Origin: Agaribacter marinus
GTDB lineage: Bacteria > Pseudomonadota > Gammaproteobacteria > Enterobacterales > Alteromonadaceae
Direction: 5' to 3'
Assembly (NCBI RefSeq): GCF_030160655.1
Contig: NZ_BSOT01000002.1
Span: 124,001-188,000, forward strand
DNA: 64,000 bases
Below, piece by piece: positions 1-9,003 of this stretch. The notes under the pieces are model-generated. The model ran no database searches. It was not told where the DNA came from and was given only the letters and a program-made list of their open reading frames with translations. The stretch's first letter is position 1. Each line of letters starts with the position of its first letter. A program made the position numbers and the translations under genes.

Positions 1-1
1 T

Positions 2-241
2 GTCCGTATGTTCATTGTACAAGCAAGTTGGCAACTTATTGTGGGTGTATGCGCGGGCATTGGTATCTCCTTGTGGTTAATCAGTTTAATGTCGAGTACC
101 ATGGTATTTAGTCTGAATACATTGATCGTCGCGATGGTAGGTATGCCATTGATCATTGTATTCATGGTGTTACTAGCCACATTAGTACCCACTAAACGTG
201 TTATAGAGAAAGAGCCAGCATATGCACTTCATTACAATTAG
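2..241 (+). CDS. ABC transporter permease, FtsX/MacB type (C-terminal fragment)
   Basis: Only the last 79 codons are inside the window; the frame is open through the left edge, so the true start lies upstream. The visible part has two hydrophobic membrane segments (roughly residues 10-30 and 35-60 of the fragment). It ends in a short cytoplasmic tail, TKRVIEKEPAYALHYN, which resembles the R-x-x-x-x-x-P-x-x-AL tail at the end of FtsX/MacB permeases. The response regulator gene starts 18 bp downstream and a sensor kinase follows, so this is probably the last structural gene of an exporter operon with its own two-component system. What is exported cannot be told. Assignment rests on the tail and membrane pattern only. 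Confidence 0.6.
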   Translation, partial: VRMFIVQASWQLIVGVCAGIGISLWLISLMSSTMVFSLNTLIVAMVGMPLIIVFMVLLATLVPTKRVIEKEPAYALHYN

Positions 242-259
242 TGACTAGGACTATACTGT

Positions 260-1663
260 ATGGAAACGTCTATTTTAGTCGCTGATGATGACGTAAGTAT
301 TTTGACCGCGTTACAACTACTGCTAACTGTTAACGGATTCAGCGTCACATGTGTTACGACACCGGTGGCGCTCATTGAGCAAGTTAAACGCAGAAAATTC
401 GCGGCTGCATTAATTGATTTGAATTATCAAGCAGACACTACTTCAGGTAAAGAAGGGCTGGATGCTATCGAAACAATCAAAACCCTCGATAGCCACTTAC
501 CGATTATAGTAATGACAGGGTATAGCAGTGTCGATATCGCCGTCAAAGCAATGAAACTTGGCGCCGGAGATTTTATCGAAAAACCTTGGAACAACGAACG
601 ACTAATTTCAATTATCAATACCCAAATTAAACTTGGGCAAACGTTAACGCAAAATGCACGTTTATCCCAGGAAGTACAACATTTAAAAACCGCCGAAATT
701 GGGATTGAATATGATGATGTTGTTGCTGAATCTCCGGCGATGCAACAAACATTACGGCAGTTAAAGAAGCTCGCGGCAAGTGATATGAGCATCTTACTTA
801 CCGGTGAAAATGGCACGGGTAAAAGTATGTTTGCAGAGTATATACACAAGCACTCAACGCGTGCAGAGCACTCCTTAGTATCCGTAAACATGGGAGCGAT
901 TACGGAATCTTTGTTTGAAAGTGAATTATTTGGTCACGTCAAAGGCGCATTTACCGATGCAAAATCACACCGCATCGGGCGCTTTGAACTTGCTGAAAAT
1001 GGCAGTATTTTCCTTGATGAAATAGCTAACCTGTCAATGGCCCAGCAGGCTAAATTATTACGCGTGTTAGAAGAAAGCCAGTTTGAAAAAGTCGGCAGTA
1101 GTCAAACCCAACAAGTAGACGTGAGATTGATATCTGCTACAAATGCAGATTTGGCACAAATGATTGAACAAGAGACATTCAGACAAGATTTACTGTATCG
1201 TTTAAATACTGTAACGGTAGCATTACCGCCGTTGCGTGACAGGCTGGATGATATCCCAAAATTAGTCGCCCAATTTGTGCGTCACTTTGCCAAACAATAT
1301 CGACTGCCTATCAAGCAACCGTCAAACGAGGCCATTCGACACCTTCAAGCACATGATTGGCCAGGCAACATTCGAGAATTACGGCATATTATTGAAAAAG
1401 CAATGTACTTGGCTGAAGGAAACACACTAGACACGGAAGATTTATCATTAAATTCGCAAGCGATAAGCATACGAAAATCACTTCAAGCAGAGTCATTTAC
1501 AGGAAAGGATTGGCAAACTGCTTCACTTGAGTCCATCGAAAAAGAAGTCATTGAAAACCGCCTAAAAGCCTTTGACTTTAATCCAGTAAAAACAGCTGAT
1601 TCACTGGGTTTGAGTAGGAGTGCATATTACCGTCGCATCGAAAAACATAAGTTGGGCCAATGA
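260..1663 (+). CDS. NtrC-family response regulator with non-canonical GAFTDA loop
   Basis: The 467-residue protein has three parts. An N-terminal receiver carries acidic pocket D9-D11, likely phosphoacceptor D53, T86 and K108. A central AAA+ domain has Walker A GENGTGKS at 182-189 and Walker B FLDEI. A C-terminal Fis-type helix-turn-helix contains ADSLGLSRSAYYRR. In sigma-54 activators the AAA+ loop that contacts the sigma factor is GAFTGA; here it reads GAFTDA (229-234), so classical sigma-54 activation is doubtful. Its stop overlaps the start of the downstream kinase (ATGA), implying translational coupling. It follows an ABC permease by 18 bp, so it probably controls that exporter. Family membership is firm; sigma-54 dependence is not. 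Confidence 0.9.
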   Translation: METSILVADDDVSILTALQLLLTVNGFSVTCVTTPVALIEQVKRRKFAAALIDLNYQADTTSGKEGLDAIETIKTLDSHLPIIVMTGYSSVDIAVKAMKLGAGDFIEKPWNNERLISIINTQIKLGQTLTQNARLSQEVQHLKTAEIGIEYDDVVAESPAMQQTLRQLKKLAASDMSILLTGENGTGKSMFAEYIHKHSTRAEHSLVSVNMGAITESLFESELFGHVKGAFTDAKSHRIGRFELAENGSIFLDEIANLSMAQQAKLLRVLEESQFEKVGSSQTQQVDVRLISATNADLAQMIEQETFRQDLLYRLNTVTVALPPLRDRLDDIPKLVAQFVRHFAKQYRLPIKQPSNEAIRHLQAHDWPGNIRELRHIIEKAMYLAEGNTLDTEDLSLNSQAISIRKSLQAESFTGKDWQTASLESIEKEVIENRLKAFDFNPVKTADSLGLSRSAYYRRIEKHKLGQ

Positions 1664-3018
1664 AATACATATTGTCTTCAGGAAAGTTAGCATTCGAAGA
1701 CAAACTTGTCCGTATTGCCCTCATTGGATCAGTATTCACATTCTGCGTTGCTACTTATTTTGTCTTGGCATCCAGTGTTTCTATCTATCTAAAAATTCTG
1801 CTACTACTCGGTATATTCACTAGCCTAATTGCAATGGTATTCTACATTCGCTATGAGGTAACGTTTCAACTGCGTACATCAACAAATTTGGTTGATGCAA
1901 TGGCCTCTGGCGATTTTAGTTTACGCGCCAATAATCGCGAAGTAAAAGGCGCGCTTGCAGACTTCAACAATTTGCTCAATGGCCTAGCAGACCGCCTTGC
2001 TCAGCAGAGTTTAATATCTAAGGAGCAGCAGGTATTAATATTCAAAATTATTAGTCAAATTGATGTGGCTATCGTCGCATGTAATCAACACAAGGCGATT
2101 ACTCTCATGAACCCTGCGGCAGAAGCACTCTTTGATACCAACTTTGAAGAGAAACAAGCATGGCCTGTAGATTCTATTGGTTTACAAGCTGTATTTGACC
2201 ATAGACCGTCAGAAGTATTTAGCCTCGACTTGCCACAAAAATCGTCAAAAGTGCTCGTTAGAACAGATACTTATTTAGAAGGTGGACAGATACAAACCAT
2301 CATTTTTATTACTGATATCCAGCAAGTTCTAAGAGAAGAAGAACGGAGCGCATGGCAAAAGCTTTTACGCGTATTAAGCCACGAAATAAATAACTCGCTT
2401 GCACCAATCGCCTCTATCGCAGAAACGCTGAGTTCTCTTACTTCAAACGCTAAAGTGGGTGAAATACGAGATGATATTCATGAGCACTTAAATAATGGGT
2501 TACAAGTTATCAACGAACGCGCGCATAACCTAAATCACTTTATTCAAGACTATCAGCAACTTGCAAAACTACCAGAACCAAATAAATCCGTGACGTCTAT
2601 ATATAAGGTAATCAATGACGTCATTGGCTTATTCGAAGGTTGCGAGTTTACGCTTAAAGGCCGTGACCTAGAGGTGTTTGCCGACAACGAACAAATCCAA
2701 CAAGTACTCGTCAATTTGATCAAAAATGCAGATGAGGCTAATCGAGCGTCATCGATAAAGTCGTCAGTATCGGAGATTGAAATCGAGCTTATTCAGTTAA
2801 ATGCGATGCTTTCTATCGAAATAAAAGATCACGGGAATGGTATTCAAAACACTGAAAATTTATTCATACCTTTTTACACTACAAAGAAAAAGGGCTCAGG
2901 CATTGGCTTGTCACTAAGTCGGCAAATACTAAGAAACCACGGTGGTGAGCTGTATCTAATCAACTCAGACGACGAGACATTTGGCGCTGTCGCGAAAATG
3001 CACCTGCCCTCAACCTAA
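1660..3018 (+). CDS. Membrane sensor histidine kinase, NtrB/NtrY-like
   Basis: The 452-residue inner-membrane kinase has two transmembrane segments (about 20-62) with almost no periplasmic loop. A HAMP/linker region and a PAS-like segment (about 115-220) follow. The dimerisation/H-box is LSHEINNSLAPI with phosphoacceptor H241. The HATPase domain has an N box around NLIKNADEA, the G1 segment DHGNG and a G2 segment KGSGIGLSL. The start overlaps the regulator stop by 4 bp (ATGA), so the two are a cognate pair. The minimal periplasmic loop suggests that it senses a membrane or cytoplasmic signal, perhaps the state of the upstream exporter; that is inference. Confidence 0.9.
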   Translation: MKYILSSGKLAFEDKLVRIALIGSVFTFCVATYFVLASSVSIYLKILLLLGIFTSLIAMVFYIRYEVTFQLRTSTNLVDAMASGDFSLRANNREVKGALADFNNLLNGLADRLAQQSLISKEQQVLIFKIISQIDVAIVACNQHKAITLMNPAAEALFDTNFEEKQAWPVDSIGLQAVFDHRPSEVFSLDLPQKSSKVLVRTDTYLEGGQIQTIIFITDIQQVLREEERSAWQKLLRVLSHEINNSLAPIASIAETLSSLTSNAKVGEIRDDIHEHLNNGLQVINERAHNLNHFIQDYQQLAKLPEPNKSVTSIYKVINDVIGLFEGCEFTLKGRDLEVFADNEQIQQVLVNLIKNADEANRASSIKSSVSEIEIELIQLNAMLSIEIKDHGNGIQNTENLFIPFYTTKKKGSGIGLSLSRQILRNHGGELYLINSDDETFGAVAKMHLPST

Positions 3019-3024
3019 ACATAG

Positions 3025-3717
3025 TTATTGGCTATATTGAAGCGCTTGCCACCATACTTCAGGTGCGTCAATGCATCCACTGTCGTCAATATGCGGAATA
3101 GGCAAATTTCGACGTAAGCATTCTTGATACAGCACTGGAAATCCACCCTCGAAAAGTATTTCTTGTTTTTCTATTTCTGGAATTTTTCCCTTACCATACA
3201 TACCCGCGTCAGATCGTTGGCGTTGCGCCTCATACAAAACGGTAGCCGCTGCAACGGACACATTTAACGACTGCACCATACCAATCATGGGTACAACGAT
3301 TGATTGATCAGCTAGTTCGACTGCTTCTTCAGTCGCCCCATCTTTCTCTTGGCCCATAATAATTGCGGTAGGCTTTGTGTAGTCAACCTGTCTAAAGTCC
3401 ACGGCAGTATTGTCTAGATGAGTCACTAACACTTGCATGCCTTGGGATTTTAAATGGGAAACTGCGTCAGCCGTAGTATCATGATGCTTGTTTCTTACCC
3501 AAATCTGACTGCCTAAGGCCGTACCTTTACGTAATTCTGGGTTTCCCGCCCAAACGGCATGCACTTGATGGATACCAACAGCATCGGCGGTGCGAATGAT
3601 CGCCGACACATTATGAGGTTTGTGCACTTCTTCCATTAGCAGCGTCAAATCATGTTGACGCTGAGACAACACTTGTTGAATTCGAGCAAAACGCTCAGGT
3701 GACATACATTGTTGCAA
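3025..3717 (-). CDS. trmH: tRNA (guanosine(18)-2'-O)-methyltransferase TrmH
   Basis: The 230-residue SPOUT methyltransferase uses S-adenosylmethionine to methylate the 2'-O of G18 in the D-loop of tRNAs. Visible family features are the N-terminal MSPERFARIQQVL segment, the substrate motif HNVSAIIRTADAVG, and the C-terminal SpoU motif QSLNVSVAAATVLYE that forms the trefoil knot and SAM site. Length matches E. coli TrmH (229 aa). It is the last gene of the rpoZ-spoT-ridA-trmH run, with 42 bp to ridA, and it converges with the upstream kinase across 6 bp. Start M1 gives MQQCMSPERF; initiation at M5 is also possible. Confidence 0.95.
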   Translation of the reverse strand: MQQCMSPERFARIQQVLSQRQHDLTLLMEEVHKPHNVSAIIRTADAVGIHQVHAVWAGNPELRKGTALGSQIWVRNKHHDTTADAVSHLKSQGMQVLVTHLDNTAVDFRQVDYTKPTAIIMGQEKDGATEEAVELADQSIVVPMIGMVQSLNVSVAAATVLYEAQRQRSDAGMYGKGKIPEIEKQEILFEGGFPVLYQECLRRNLPIPHIDDSGCIDAPEVWWQALQYSQ

Positions 3718-3759
3718 GGGCTTACTCCGACAACGCTACATATTACAAATGAGGAATAA

Positions 3760-4146
3760 TTATTCGGGTAACACTAGAACTGCATCAATTTCAATTTGTG
3801 CAGCTTTTGGTAAGGCACTGACTTGTACAGCTGCTCTCGCGGGATATGGTTGTTCAAAATAACGCGCCATGATTTCGTTGACCTTGGCAAAATTGCCCAA
3901 ATCTATGAGGAAAATATTCACTTTAACCAAGTTAGACATCGAACCACCAGCAGCACTCACAACAGACTTGATGTTTTCAAACACTTGTACCGCTTGTGCT
4001 TCAAAATCTTCAGACACCATTTCCATTGTTTCAGGCACCAAGGGTATTTGACCAGAGAGATAGACGGTATTGCCGGCTTTAACGGCTTGACTATAGGTGC
4101 CAATGGCAGCTGGCGCTTCGTTAGTTTGAATGACTGATTTTGACAT
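3760..4146 (-). CDS. ridA: RidA family enamine/imine deaminase
   Basis: The 128-residue protein of the RidA/YjgF/YER057c family hydrolyses reactive 2-aminoacrylate and related enamines from PLP enzymes, protecting pyridoxal-dependent pathways. Visible family marks are GTYSQAV near the N-terminus, VYLSGQIPL, and the C-terminal [19 protein letters not shown] with the conserved Arg that binds the substrate carboxylate. Length is normal. A strong Shine-Dalgarno (AGGAAG, 5-6 nt before ATG) supports the start. It lies 36 bp after spoT and before trmH, probably in one transcript. A link between stringent response and enamine detoxification is only suggested by position. Confidence 0.95.
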   Translation of the reverse strand: MSKSVIQTNEAPAAIGTYSQAVKAGNTVYLSGQIPLVPETMEMVSEDFEAQAVQVFENIKSVVSAAGGSMSNLVKVNIFLIDLGNFAKVNEIMARYFEQPYPARAAVQVSALPKAAQIEIDAVLVLPE

Positions 4147-4182
4147 GGGTAGCTTCCTCGTGTTCTTTCGAGCAATTAAATC

Positions 4183-6294
4183 TTATTGCTGTTTGTTCTG
4201 GCTATGCCTAGAAATTTGCTGCAAATCCGGCAGGCTGCGGATTTTACGCATTATGCTCGCAAGATGCACCCTATTCTTAGTAGTAAGTTCAATATCAATA
4301 GAATAATTGTAATCTTCGCGGTCATCCGTTTGTAAGTTGATGATACTTGAATCGCTACTCGCAATTGCGGCAGTCAATGCGGCAAGCGTGCCTTGTCGAT
4401 TAATCAGTTCAACACGCACACTTGCTTTAAAATCACCTTGAGGCTTATCATCCCATTCCATCGGTAACACGCGCTGTGGTTCTTCTTTGCTTAGTTTACG
4501 AATATTGGTACAACCCGTTTGGTGAATTACAACACCGCGTCCTGGGCTTAAAATTGCGACAATTTCGTCACCGGGGATAGGGAAGCAGCATCTAGAAAAA
4601 TGCACCATCAAACCTTCAGTGCCCTTTATCGCGACATTACCCTTTTTATCTGAAATGTCGTCGTTCTCGCCCACTAAGCGGCGAGCAATCATCGCACTAA
4701 GTTCATTGCCCATACCGATATTTGCAAGCAACGCTTCATAACTTTCGTATTTCGTTTCATCCAGCACACGGTCTATATCCGCTTGTGGAATATCGTCAAG
4801 CTTCACTGTGCCTAAGGCGTGACGCAATAAGCGATTGCCCATATTGATTGCATCTTTGGATTGCTGACGCTTTAAAAAATGGCGTATGTTAGAACGTGCG
4901 CGAGCACTTACTACAAAGTTAAGCCAGTTAGCATTGGGTTTTGCACGAGGAGACGTAATAATTTCTACACTCTGTCCTGTTTCTAAAGGTTTACTTAACG
5001 GGAAGTTTTTGTGCTCAACTCTTGCCCCCACACAAGTATTCCCAATATCAGAATGTACTGCGTATGCAAAGTCCACCGCTGTCGCCCCGATAGGCAACTC
5101 AACAATTCTACCTTTTGGCGAAAACACGTAAATTTCATCTGGGAATAAATCTGTCTTCACACTTTCGATAAATTCAACTGATGTACTTGCCCGCTGTTGA
5201 AGCTCCACTAAGGATTGCATCCATTGATTTGCGCGCAATTGCGCCGTGGTCGTCTTGTCATTACTCTTTTTATACAACCAATGCGCCGCAACGCCCTTAT
5301 CTGCCATTTGGTCCATTTCATCGGTACGAATTTGGACTTCAACCGGAATACCATGCGGACCTTTTAATGAAGTGTGTAAGGATTGATAGCCGTTACTTCT
5401 TGGAATGGCAATATAGTCTTTAAACCGGTTTTCAATGGGCTTGTACATTCCGTGAATTGCCCCGAGCACGCGATAACAGTTATCCACTGAATTAACGATG
5501 ATCCGGAAACCATAAATATCCATGACTTCAGTAAATGAAAGTTCTTTGTTACGCATCTTTCGATAAATGGAATATAGATGTTTTTCGCGGCCAACGACAC
5601 GCCCCTTAATACCATATTCACCTATTTTGTTAGCCAAATCCAAGCGTGTTTTTTCTATTACTTCTTTTCGATTACCACGCGCTTGACTCACAGCAGAATG
5701 AAGTGCCCGATGACGCATAGGGTACATTGCTAAAAACCCGAGGTCTTCGAGTTCATTCTTCATGTCGTGGATACCTAAGCGATGTGCAATAGGGGTATAG
5801 ATTTCTAATGTCTCGAGCGCAATCCGGCGGCGCTTATCTGGCCGCAACGCGCCCAAAGTGCGCATATTGTGAGTACGATCCGCAAGTTTGATGAGAATTA
5901 CTCGAATATCTTGCACCATCGCCATCAGCATTTTCCGAAAATTTTCTGCTTGGGCTTCTTGTTTACTTTGAAATTTAAGCTTATCGAGCTTACTTACACC
6001 TTCTACTAGTTCAGCAACGGTTTCATTAAACGCGAGGGCCAAATCTTCCTTGCTATAATCCGTATCTTCTATCACATCATGAAGTAAGGCCGCCATTAAG
6101 GTTTCATAATCCATGTGCATATCAGCCAGAATACCTGTTACCGCAACGGGATGGGTAATATAAGGGTCGCCGCTTGAACGAGTTTGTCCTTCGTGTGCAT
6201 CGCGCGCAAGTACATACGCAGCTTGAACTTGTTCAACCTGATCATCTGGAAGATATTCTGAAACTTTTGCCTTTAGGCCTTCAAATAGATACAC
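4183..6294 (-). CDS. spoT: Bifunctional (p)ppGpp synthetase/hydrolase SpoT
   Basis: The 703-residue stringent-response enzyme makes and degrades (p)ppGpp. The N-terminal HD hydrolase keeps its metal motif (LLHDVIEDT). The RelA_SpoT synthetase follows with RFKDYIAIPRSNGYQSLHTS. A TGS domain comes next (IYVFSPKGRIVELP, about 385-450), then the Cys-containing region HFSRCCFPIPGD and a C-terminal ACT domain (about 625-700). Length matches E. coli SpoT (702 aa). It lies downstream of rpoZ and upstream of ridA and trmH on the same strand. The intact HD motif and operon position point to SpoT rather than RelA. Confidence 0.96.
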   Translation of the reverse strand: MYLFEGLKAKVSEYLPDDQVEQVQAAYVLARDAHEGQTRSSGDPYITHPVAVTGILADMHMDYETLMAALLHDVIEDTDYSKEDLALAFNETVAELVEGVSKLDKLKFQSKQEAQAENFRKMLMAMVQDIRVILIKLADRTHNMRTLGALRPDKRRRIALETLEIYTPIAHRLGIHDMKNELEDLGFLAMYPMRHRALHSAVSQARGNRKEVIEKTRLDLANKIGEYGIKGRVVGREKHLYSIYRKMRNKELSFTEVMDIYGFRIIVNSVDNCYRVLGAIHGMYKPIENRFKDYIAIPRSNGYQSLHTSLKGPHGIPVEVQIRTDEMDQMADKGVAAHWLYKKSNDKTTTAQLRANQWMQSLVELQQRASTSVEFIESVKTDLFPDEIYVFSPKGRIVELPIGATAVDFAYAVHSDIGNTCVGARVEHKNFPLSKPLETGQSVEIITSPRAKPNANWLNFVVSARARSNIRHFLKRQQSKDAINMGNRLLRHALGTVKLDDIPQADIDRVLDETKYESYEALLANIGMGNELSAMIARRLVGENDDISDKKGNVAIKGTEGLMVHFSRCCFPIPGDEIVAILSPGRGVVIHQTGCTNIRKLSKEEPQRVLPMEWDDKPQGDFKASVRVELINRQGTLAALTAAIASSDSSIINLQTDDREDYNYSIDIELTTKNRVHLASIMRKIRSLPDLQQISRHSQNKQQ

Positions 6295-6357
6295 GTATTC
6301 AACTATTAATTTTTAGATAAGGCTAAGAATACGTTTATTTTTGTCGCTTGAAAACGG

Positions 6358-6385
6358 ACAAACGCCGAATAAATTCGGCGTTTGT
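6358..6385. terminator. Perfect 12-bp hairpin between rpoZ and spoT
   Basis: Arms ACAAACGCCGAA (6358-6369) and TTCGGCGTTTGT (6374-6385) pair perfectly around a 4-nt loop. Transcribed with rpoZ-spoT (minus), the hairpin is preceded by a U run and followed by CCGUUUUC, a weak U tail. In the plus direction no U tract follows. It may be a partial terminator or attenuator lowering spoT relative to rpoZ, or an RNA-processing/stability element. Confidence 0.55.
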
Positions 6386-6471
6386 AAAAAAAGTTTCACT
6401 TTTGCATATTTTTTATACGCTGGGAAAGATGTGTGCAGCGCGATTTTGGTTTTATTTACGCTAATTGCGCA

Positions 6472-6498
6472 TTAGCTGTTAGCTGTTAGCTGTTAGCT
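6472..6498. repeat. Heptanucleotide tandem repeat (TTAGCTG) at the rpoZ stop
   Basis: Three exact head-to-tail copies of TTAGCTG (6472-6492) are followed by a six-base partial copy (6493-6498). On the rpoZ strand they read AGCTAAC units, and the first unit encountered supplies the last codons and the TAA stop. Gain or loss of distal units would not change the omega protein, so protein phase variation is not expected. Replication slippage is the likely origin. Confidence 0.8.
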
Positions 6499-6758
6499 AA
6501 AATACTCGCCACAGAAGCAAACTCAGCCGCTTCTTGTTCACGTTGATCTTGCAAATCAGTCGCTTCAACAGTTTCAGCGGTGACTAAACCTTCTTCAATT
6601 TCACGCAGAGCCGTTACTGTCGGCTTATCATTACCCATTTCTACTAATGGATCTTTACCTTCTGTAGCGATTTGACGTGCACGACGTGCCGCTACCAAAA
6701 CTAAATCGAATCTGTTACCGATTTTATCTACCGCATCTTCAACTGTTACACGTGCCAT
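6486..6758 (-). CDS. rpoZ: DNA-directed RNA polymerase omega subunit
   Basis: The 90-residue omega subunit (E. coli 91 aa) helps beta' folding and RNA polymerase assembly and forms part of a ppGpp site. The N-terminal [20 protein letters not shown], the [10 protein letters not shown] segment and [14 protein letters not shown] are diagnostic. It precedes spoT on the same strand with about 190 bp between them, a gap that holds a strong hairpin. gmk, usually directly upstream, is about 10.8 kb away here. Confidence 0.97.
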   Translation of the reverse strand: MARVTVEDAVDKIGNRFDLVLVAARRARQIATEGKDPLVEMGNDKPTVTALREIEEGLVTAETVEATDLQDQREQEAAEFASVASILANS

Positions 6759-6927
6759 TAAATGCTCCGATTTTTGCGTGGGTTAATCAAAATGGTCGCG
6801 AAGTATACTGTATTTACATTTCGAATAATAGCCCCCACACCTGTAATTTTCTATGCAGTGGCAGTGTTAGCTCTGCGGGCTCATAGTCTAACGATTTGAA
6901 CAAATTTCGTCGCTAATATGGCTGAAA

Positions 6928-7386
6928 CTAACCAATTTTACAATGCCATCGTTGCCACTTAGTATCTTCACTTGCGCCGCATTTTCGATAAAATGCTTCT
7001 GCGCCTTTATTCCCGTCCATCACCAACCAATGAATTTGGCCGCAACCTAATAATATCGCTTGCGCGCGTAACGCAGAAAAAATCAAGTCTCCAAGCCCCT
7101 TGCCTCGCCAATCCTGCTTAATGAAAAACTCTTTCAAACACATATCTGGCAGTAATGTAAAGGTAAACGGGATAAGGTAATAGACAGCCATGCCAAGTAA
7201 CTCCCCTGATTCTTCGTTTACTGCAACGAGCGCCGAAAACTCAGGGGACTCACCAAAACCACGCGCAATAATCTCGTTCTCATCAACCTTAAATACATCA
7301 ATGTAATCTTCGTAGATCGCCAGCTCCTGCATTAACGCTAGGAGCGCGGATACATCAGACAATTTCGCTCGCCTTACCGTCAGCAT
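6928..7386 (-). CDS. GNAT family N-acetyltransferase
   Basis: The 152-residue GCN5-related acetyltransferase transfers acetyl from acetyl-CoA to an unidentified amine. The acetyl-CoA loop is visible as QDWRGKGLGDLIF, with FYRKCGA near the C-terminus, and the overall pattern (acidic helix after the first strand, KEFFIKQDWRGKG) recalls spermidine/diamine acetyltransferase-like members. The rhodanese gene ends 12 bp upstream on the same strand, so the two are cotranscribed. A GlxA-like regulator diverges from them and may control both. Substrate is not predictable. Confidence 0.85.
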   Translation of the reverse strand: MLTVRRAKLSDVSALLALMQELAIYEDYIDVFKVDENEIIARGFGESPEFSALVAVNEESGELLGMAVYYLIPFTFTLLPDMCLKEFFIKQDWRGKGLGDLIFSALRAQAILLGCGQIHWLVMDGNKGAEAFYRKCGASEDTKWQRWHCKIG

Positions 7387-7398
7387 AAATTTATCAAC

Positions 7399-7815
7399 TT
7401 AGTCTAATACTCGACCCGGCGCACTGCCAGTAGCAAAAGTAAATCCCTCATCTGCCCAACCGGTCATGCCACCAATGAGTTCTTTCACTGGACGTCCAAG
7501 CCTTGCTAAACGAATAGCCGCTTTATTCGCGCCATTGCAGTGCGGGCCTGCGCAATACACCACAAATAAAGTATCTTTTGACCATGCCTTCATTTTTCCT
7601 TCGACTATCTTACCGTGAGGTAAACTCACTGCACCCGGAATATGGCTTTCTTCGTACATGGCTGAAGAGCGAACATCCAGCACGACAAAATCTTGATTGC
7701 CTGTTTGCAAGGCTTCATGCACATCCCAACAATCTGCTTCATAGCGTAAGCGTTTTTCAAAGTGTGCCAAGGCCTCACTACTTTCTAATGCTGGGACTTC
7801 AGTTATATAGTTCAT
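7399..7815 (-). CDS. Rhodanese-like domain protein
   Basis: The 138-residue single-domain rhodanese has the CDC25/rhodanese fold motifs FVVLDVRSSAMYEESHIPGA and GGMTGWADEGF. The active-site loop is CAGPHCNGA, preceded by FVVYC; the first Cys is the probable persulfide carrier. The second Cys in the loop is less usual. Such proteins move sulfane sulfur or act in redox stress; the substrate is unknown. It is the first gene of a two-gene unit with the GNAT gene and diverges from the GlxA-like regulator across about 185 bp. Confidence 0.88.
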   Translation of the reverse strand: MNYITEVPALESSEALAHFEKRLRYEADCWDVHEALQTGNQDFVVLDVRSSAMYEESHIPGAVSLPHGKIVEGKMKAWSKDTLFVVYCAGPHCNGANKAAIRLARLGRPVKELIGGMTGWADEGFTFATGSAPGRVLD

Positions 7816-8000
7816 GTCTACATCCTTATGTAAATTGATTCGGACGTAAGTTTGACGCTAAGTGGCTTTGACGTAAATGACAACATACGTTAATATTCCG
7901 CCAAACTATTTAATTGCATCTTTCGACCTTGCAAGCGCCTTATTAGCATGTAATGCACTTCAAGCACTACGAGACTGCACTAAAACCTCGAGAAACCGCT

Positions 8001-8966
8001 ATGTCGACACCCAAAAAAGTCGTTGTTTTGGCTTACCCGAATTTATGCCTGTTCGAGTTTAGCTGTGCTATGGAAGTGTTTGCACAAAGGCGTCCAGAAT
8101 TTGAGGTGCAACACTACAGCACAGTTGTATGCGCCACTGATGACAGCCATCAAGTAGGCCTTCCAATAGAAAATTTGGTACTCTCAACAACCAAAGGCCT
8201 AAGCGATATACATGATGCGGATTTGGTAATAATTCCCGGGTGGCAAGGCCCAGATATTCTGCCTAGCGATGCATTACGTAATAGCCTTTTGTCGGCGTAT
8301 AATAACGGCGCAAGAATTGCGTCAATATGCTCAGGCGTATTTTTACTTGCCTATACTGGATTGTTAGCTAACAAAGTCGCGACAACTCACTGGCAATATA
8401 TTGCCAAAGCTAGAGAAAAGTTTCCGAATACACACTTTGATGAAAATGTACTTTACACCGACAACGGCCAAATTCTAACGTCGGCTGGCAGTGCTGCTGG
8501 CTTAGATATGTGTTTACACCTAGTAAAACAAGATTACGGGCAGCATGTGGCGAACGCCTATGCTCGCCGCTTAGTAATCCCGCCATACAGAGAAGGTGGA
8601 CAAGCGCAGTTTATTCAGCAGCCCATCCCCAAATCAGATAACAATACTAAATTATCTGTCTTATTGGATACGCTAGAAAACAATCTATCCTCCCAATACA
8701 GCGTGGAAGACATGGCTGACATGGTAAATATGAGCGAACGTAACTTTTTACGTCAATTTAAGGCTCAATTTGCCACCAGCCCTGCCAAATGGTTGATCAA
8801 TTTAAGAATTAAACGCGCATGTGAGTTATTGGAAACAAGCGAGCTGCCCACCAAATCCATCGCACAAATGTGTGGACTAGGCACAGAAGAGAGCCTACGT
8901 CATCACTTCAGACGACAACTCAAAGTATCGCCTTTGCATTATCGACGACAGTTTTCTGAGTTATAA
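8001..8966 (+). CDS. GlxA-like AraC regulator with DJ-1/PfpI domain
   Basis: The 321-residue regulator has an N-terminal DJ-1/PfpI-like (class I glutamine amidotransferase-fold) domain, about 1-190, with the nucleophile-elbow region ASICSGVFLLAY. The C-terminal AraC double helix-turn-helix (about 215-315) has SVEDMADMVNMSERNFLRQF and KSIAQMCGLGTEESLRHHF. An in-frame ATG exists 48 bp upstream (7953), but the protein from 8001 begins MSTPKKVVVLAYP, the normal family N-terminus. It diverges from the rhodanese-GNAT pair, so local regulation of those genes is likely. The ligand is unknown. Confidence 0.9.
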   Translation: MSTPKKVVVLAYPNLCLFEFSCAMEVFAQRRPEFEVQHYSTVVCATDDSHQVGLPIENLVLSTTKGLSDIHDADLVIIPGWQGPDILPSDALRNSLLSAYNNGARIASICSGVFLLAYTGLLANKVATTHWQYIAKAREKFPNTHFDENVLYTDNGQILTSAGSAAGLDMCLHLVKQDYGQHVANAYARRLVIPPYREGGQAQFIQQPIPKSDNNTKLSVLLDTLENNLSSQYSVEDMADMVNMSERNFLRQFKAQFATSPAKWLINLRIKRACELLETSELPTKSIAQMCGLGTEESLRHHFRRQLKVSPLHYRRQFSEL

Positions 8967-9003
8967 GTTGTCGTTTCAGAGTTGATTGAATATTTGTTTT
9001 GCA

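Noticed and set aside
6677-6886. Open frame on the plus strand across the rpoZ start
   Set aside because: It overlaps rpoZ and its promoter on the opposite strand and has no family features.
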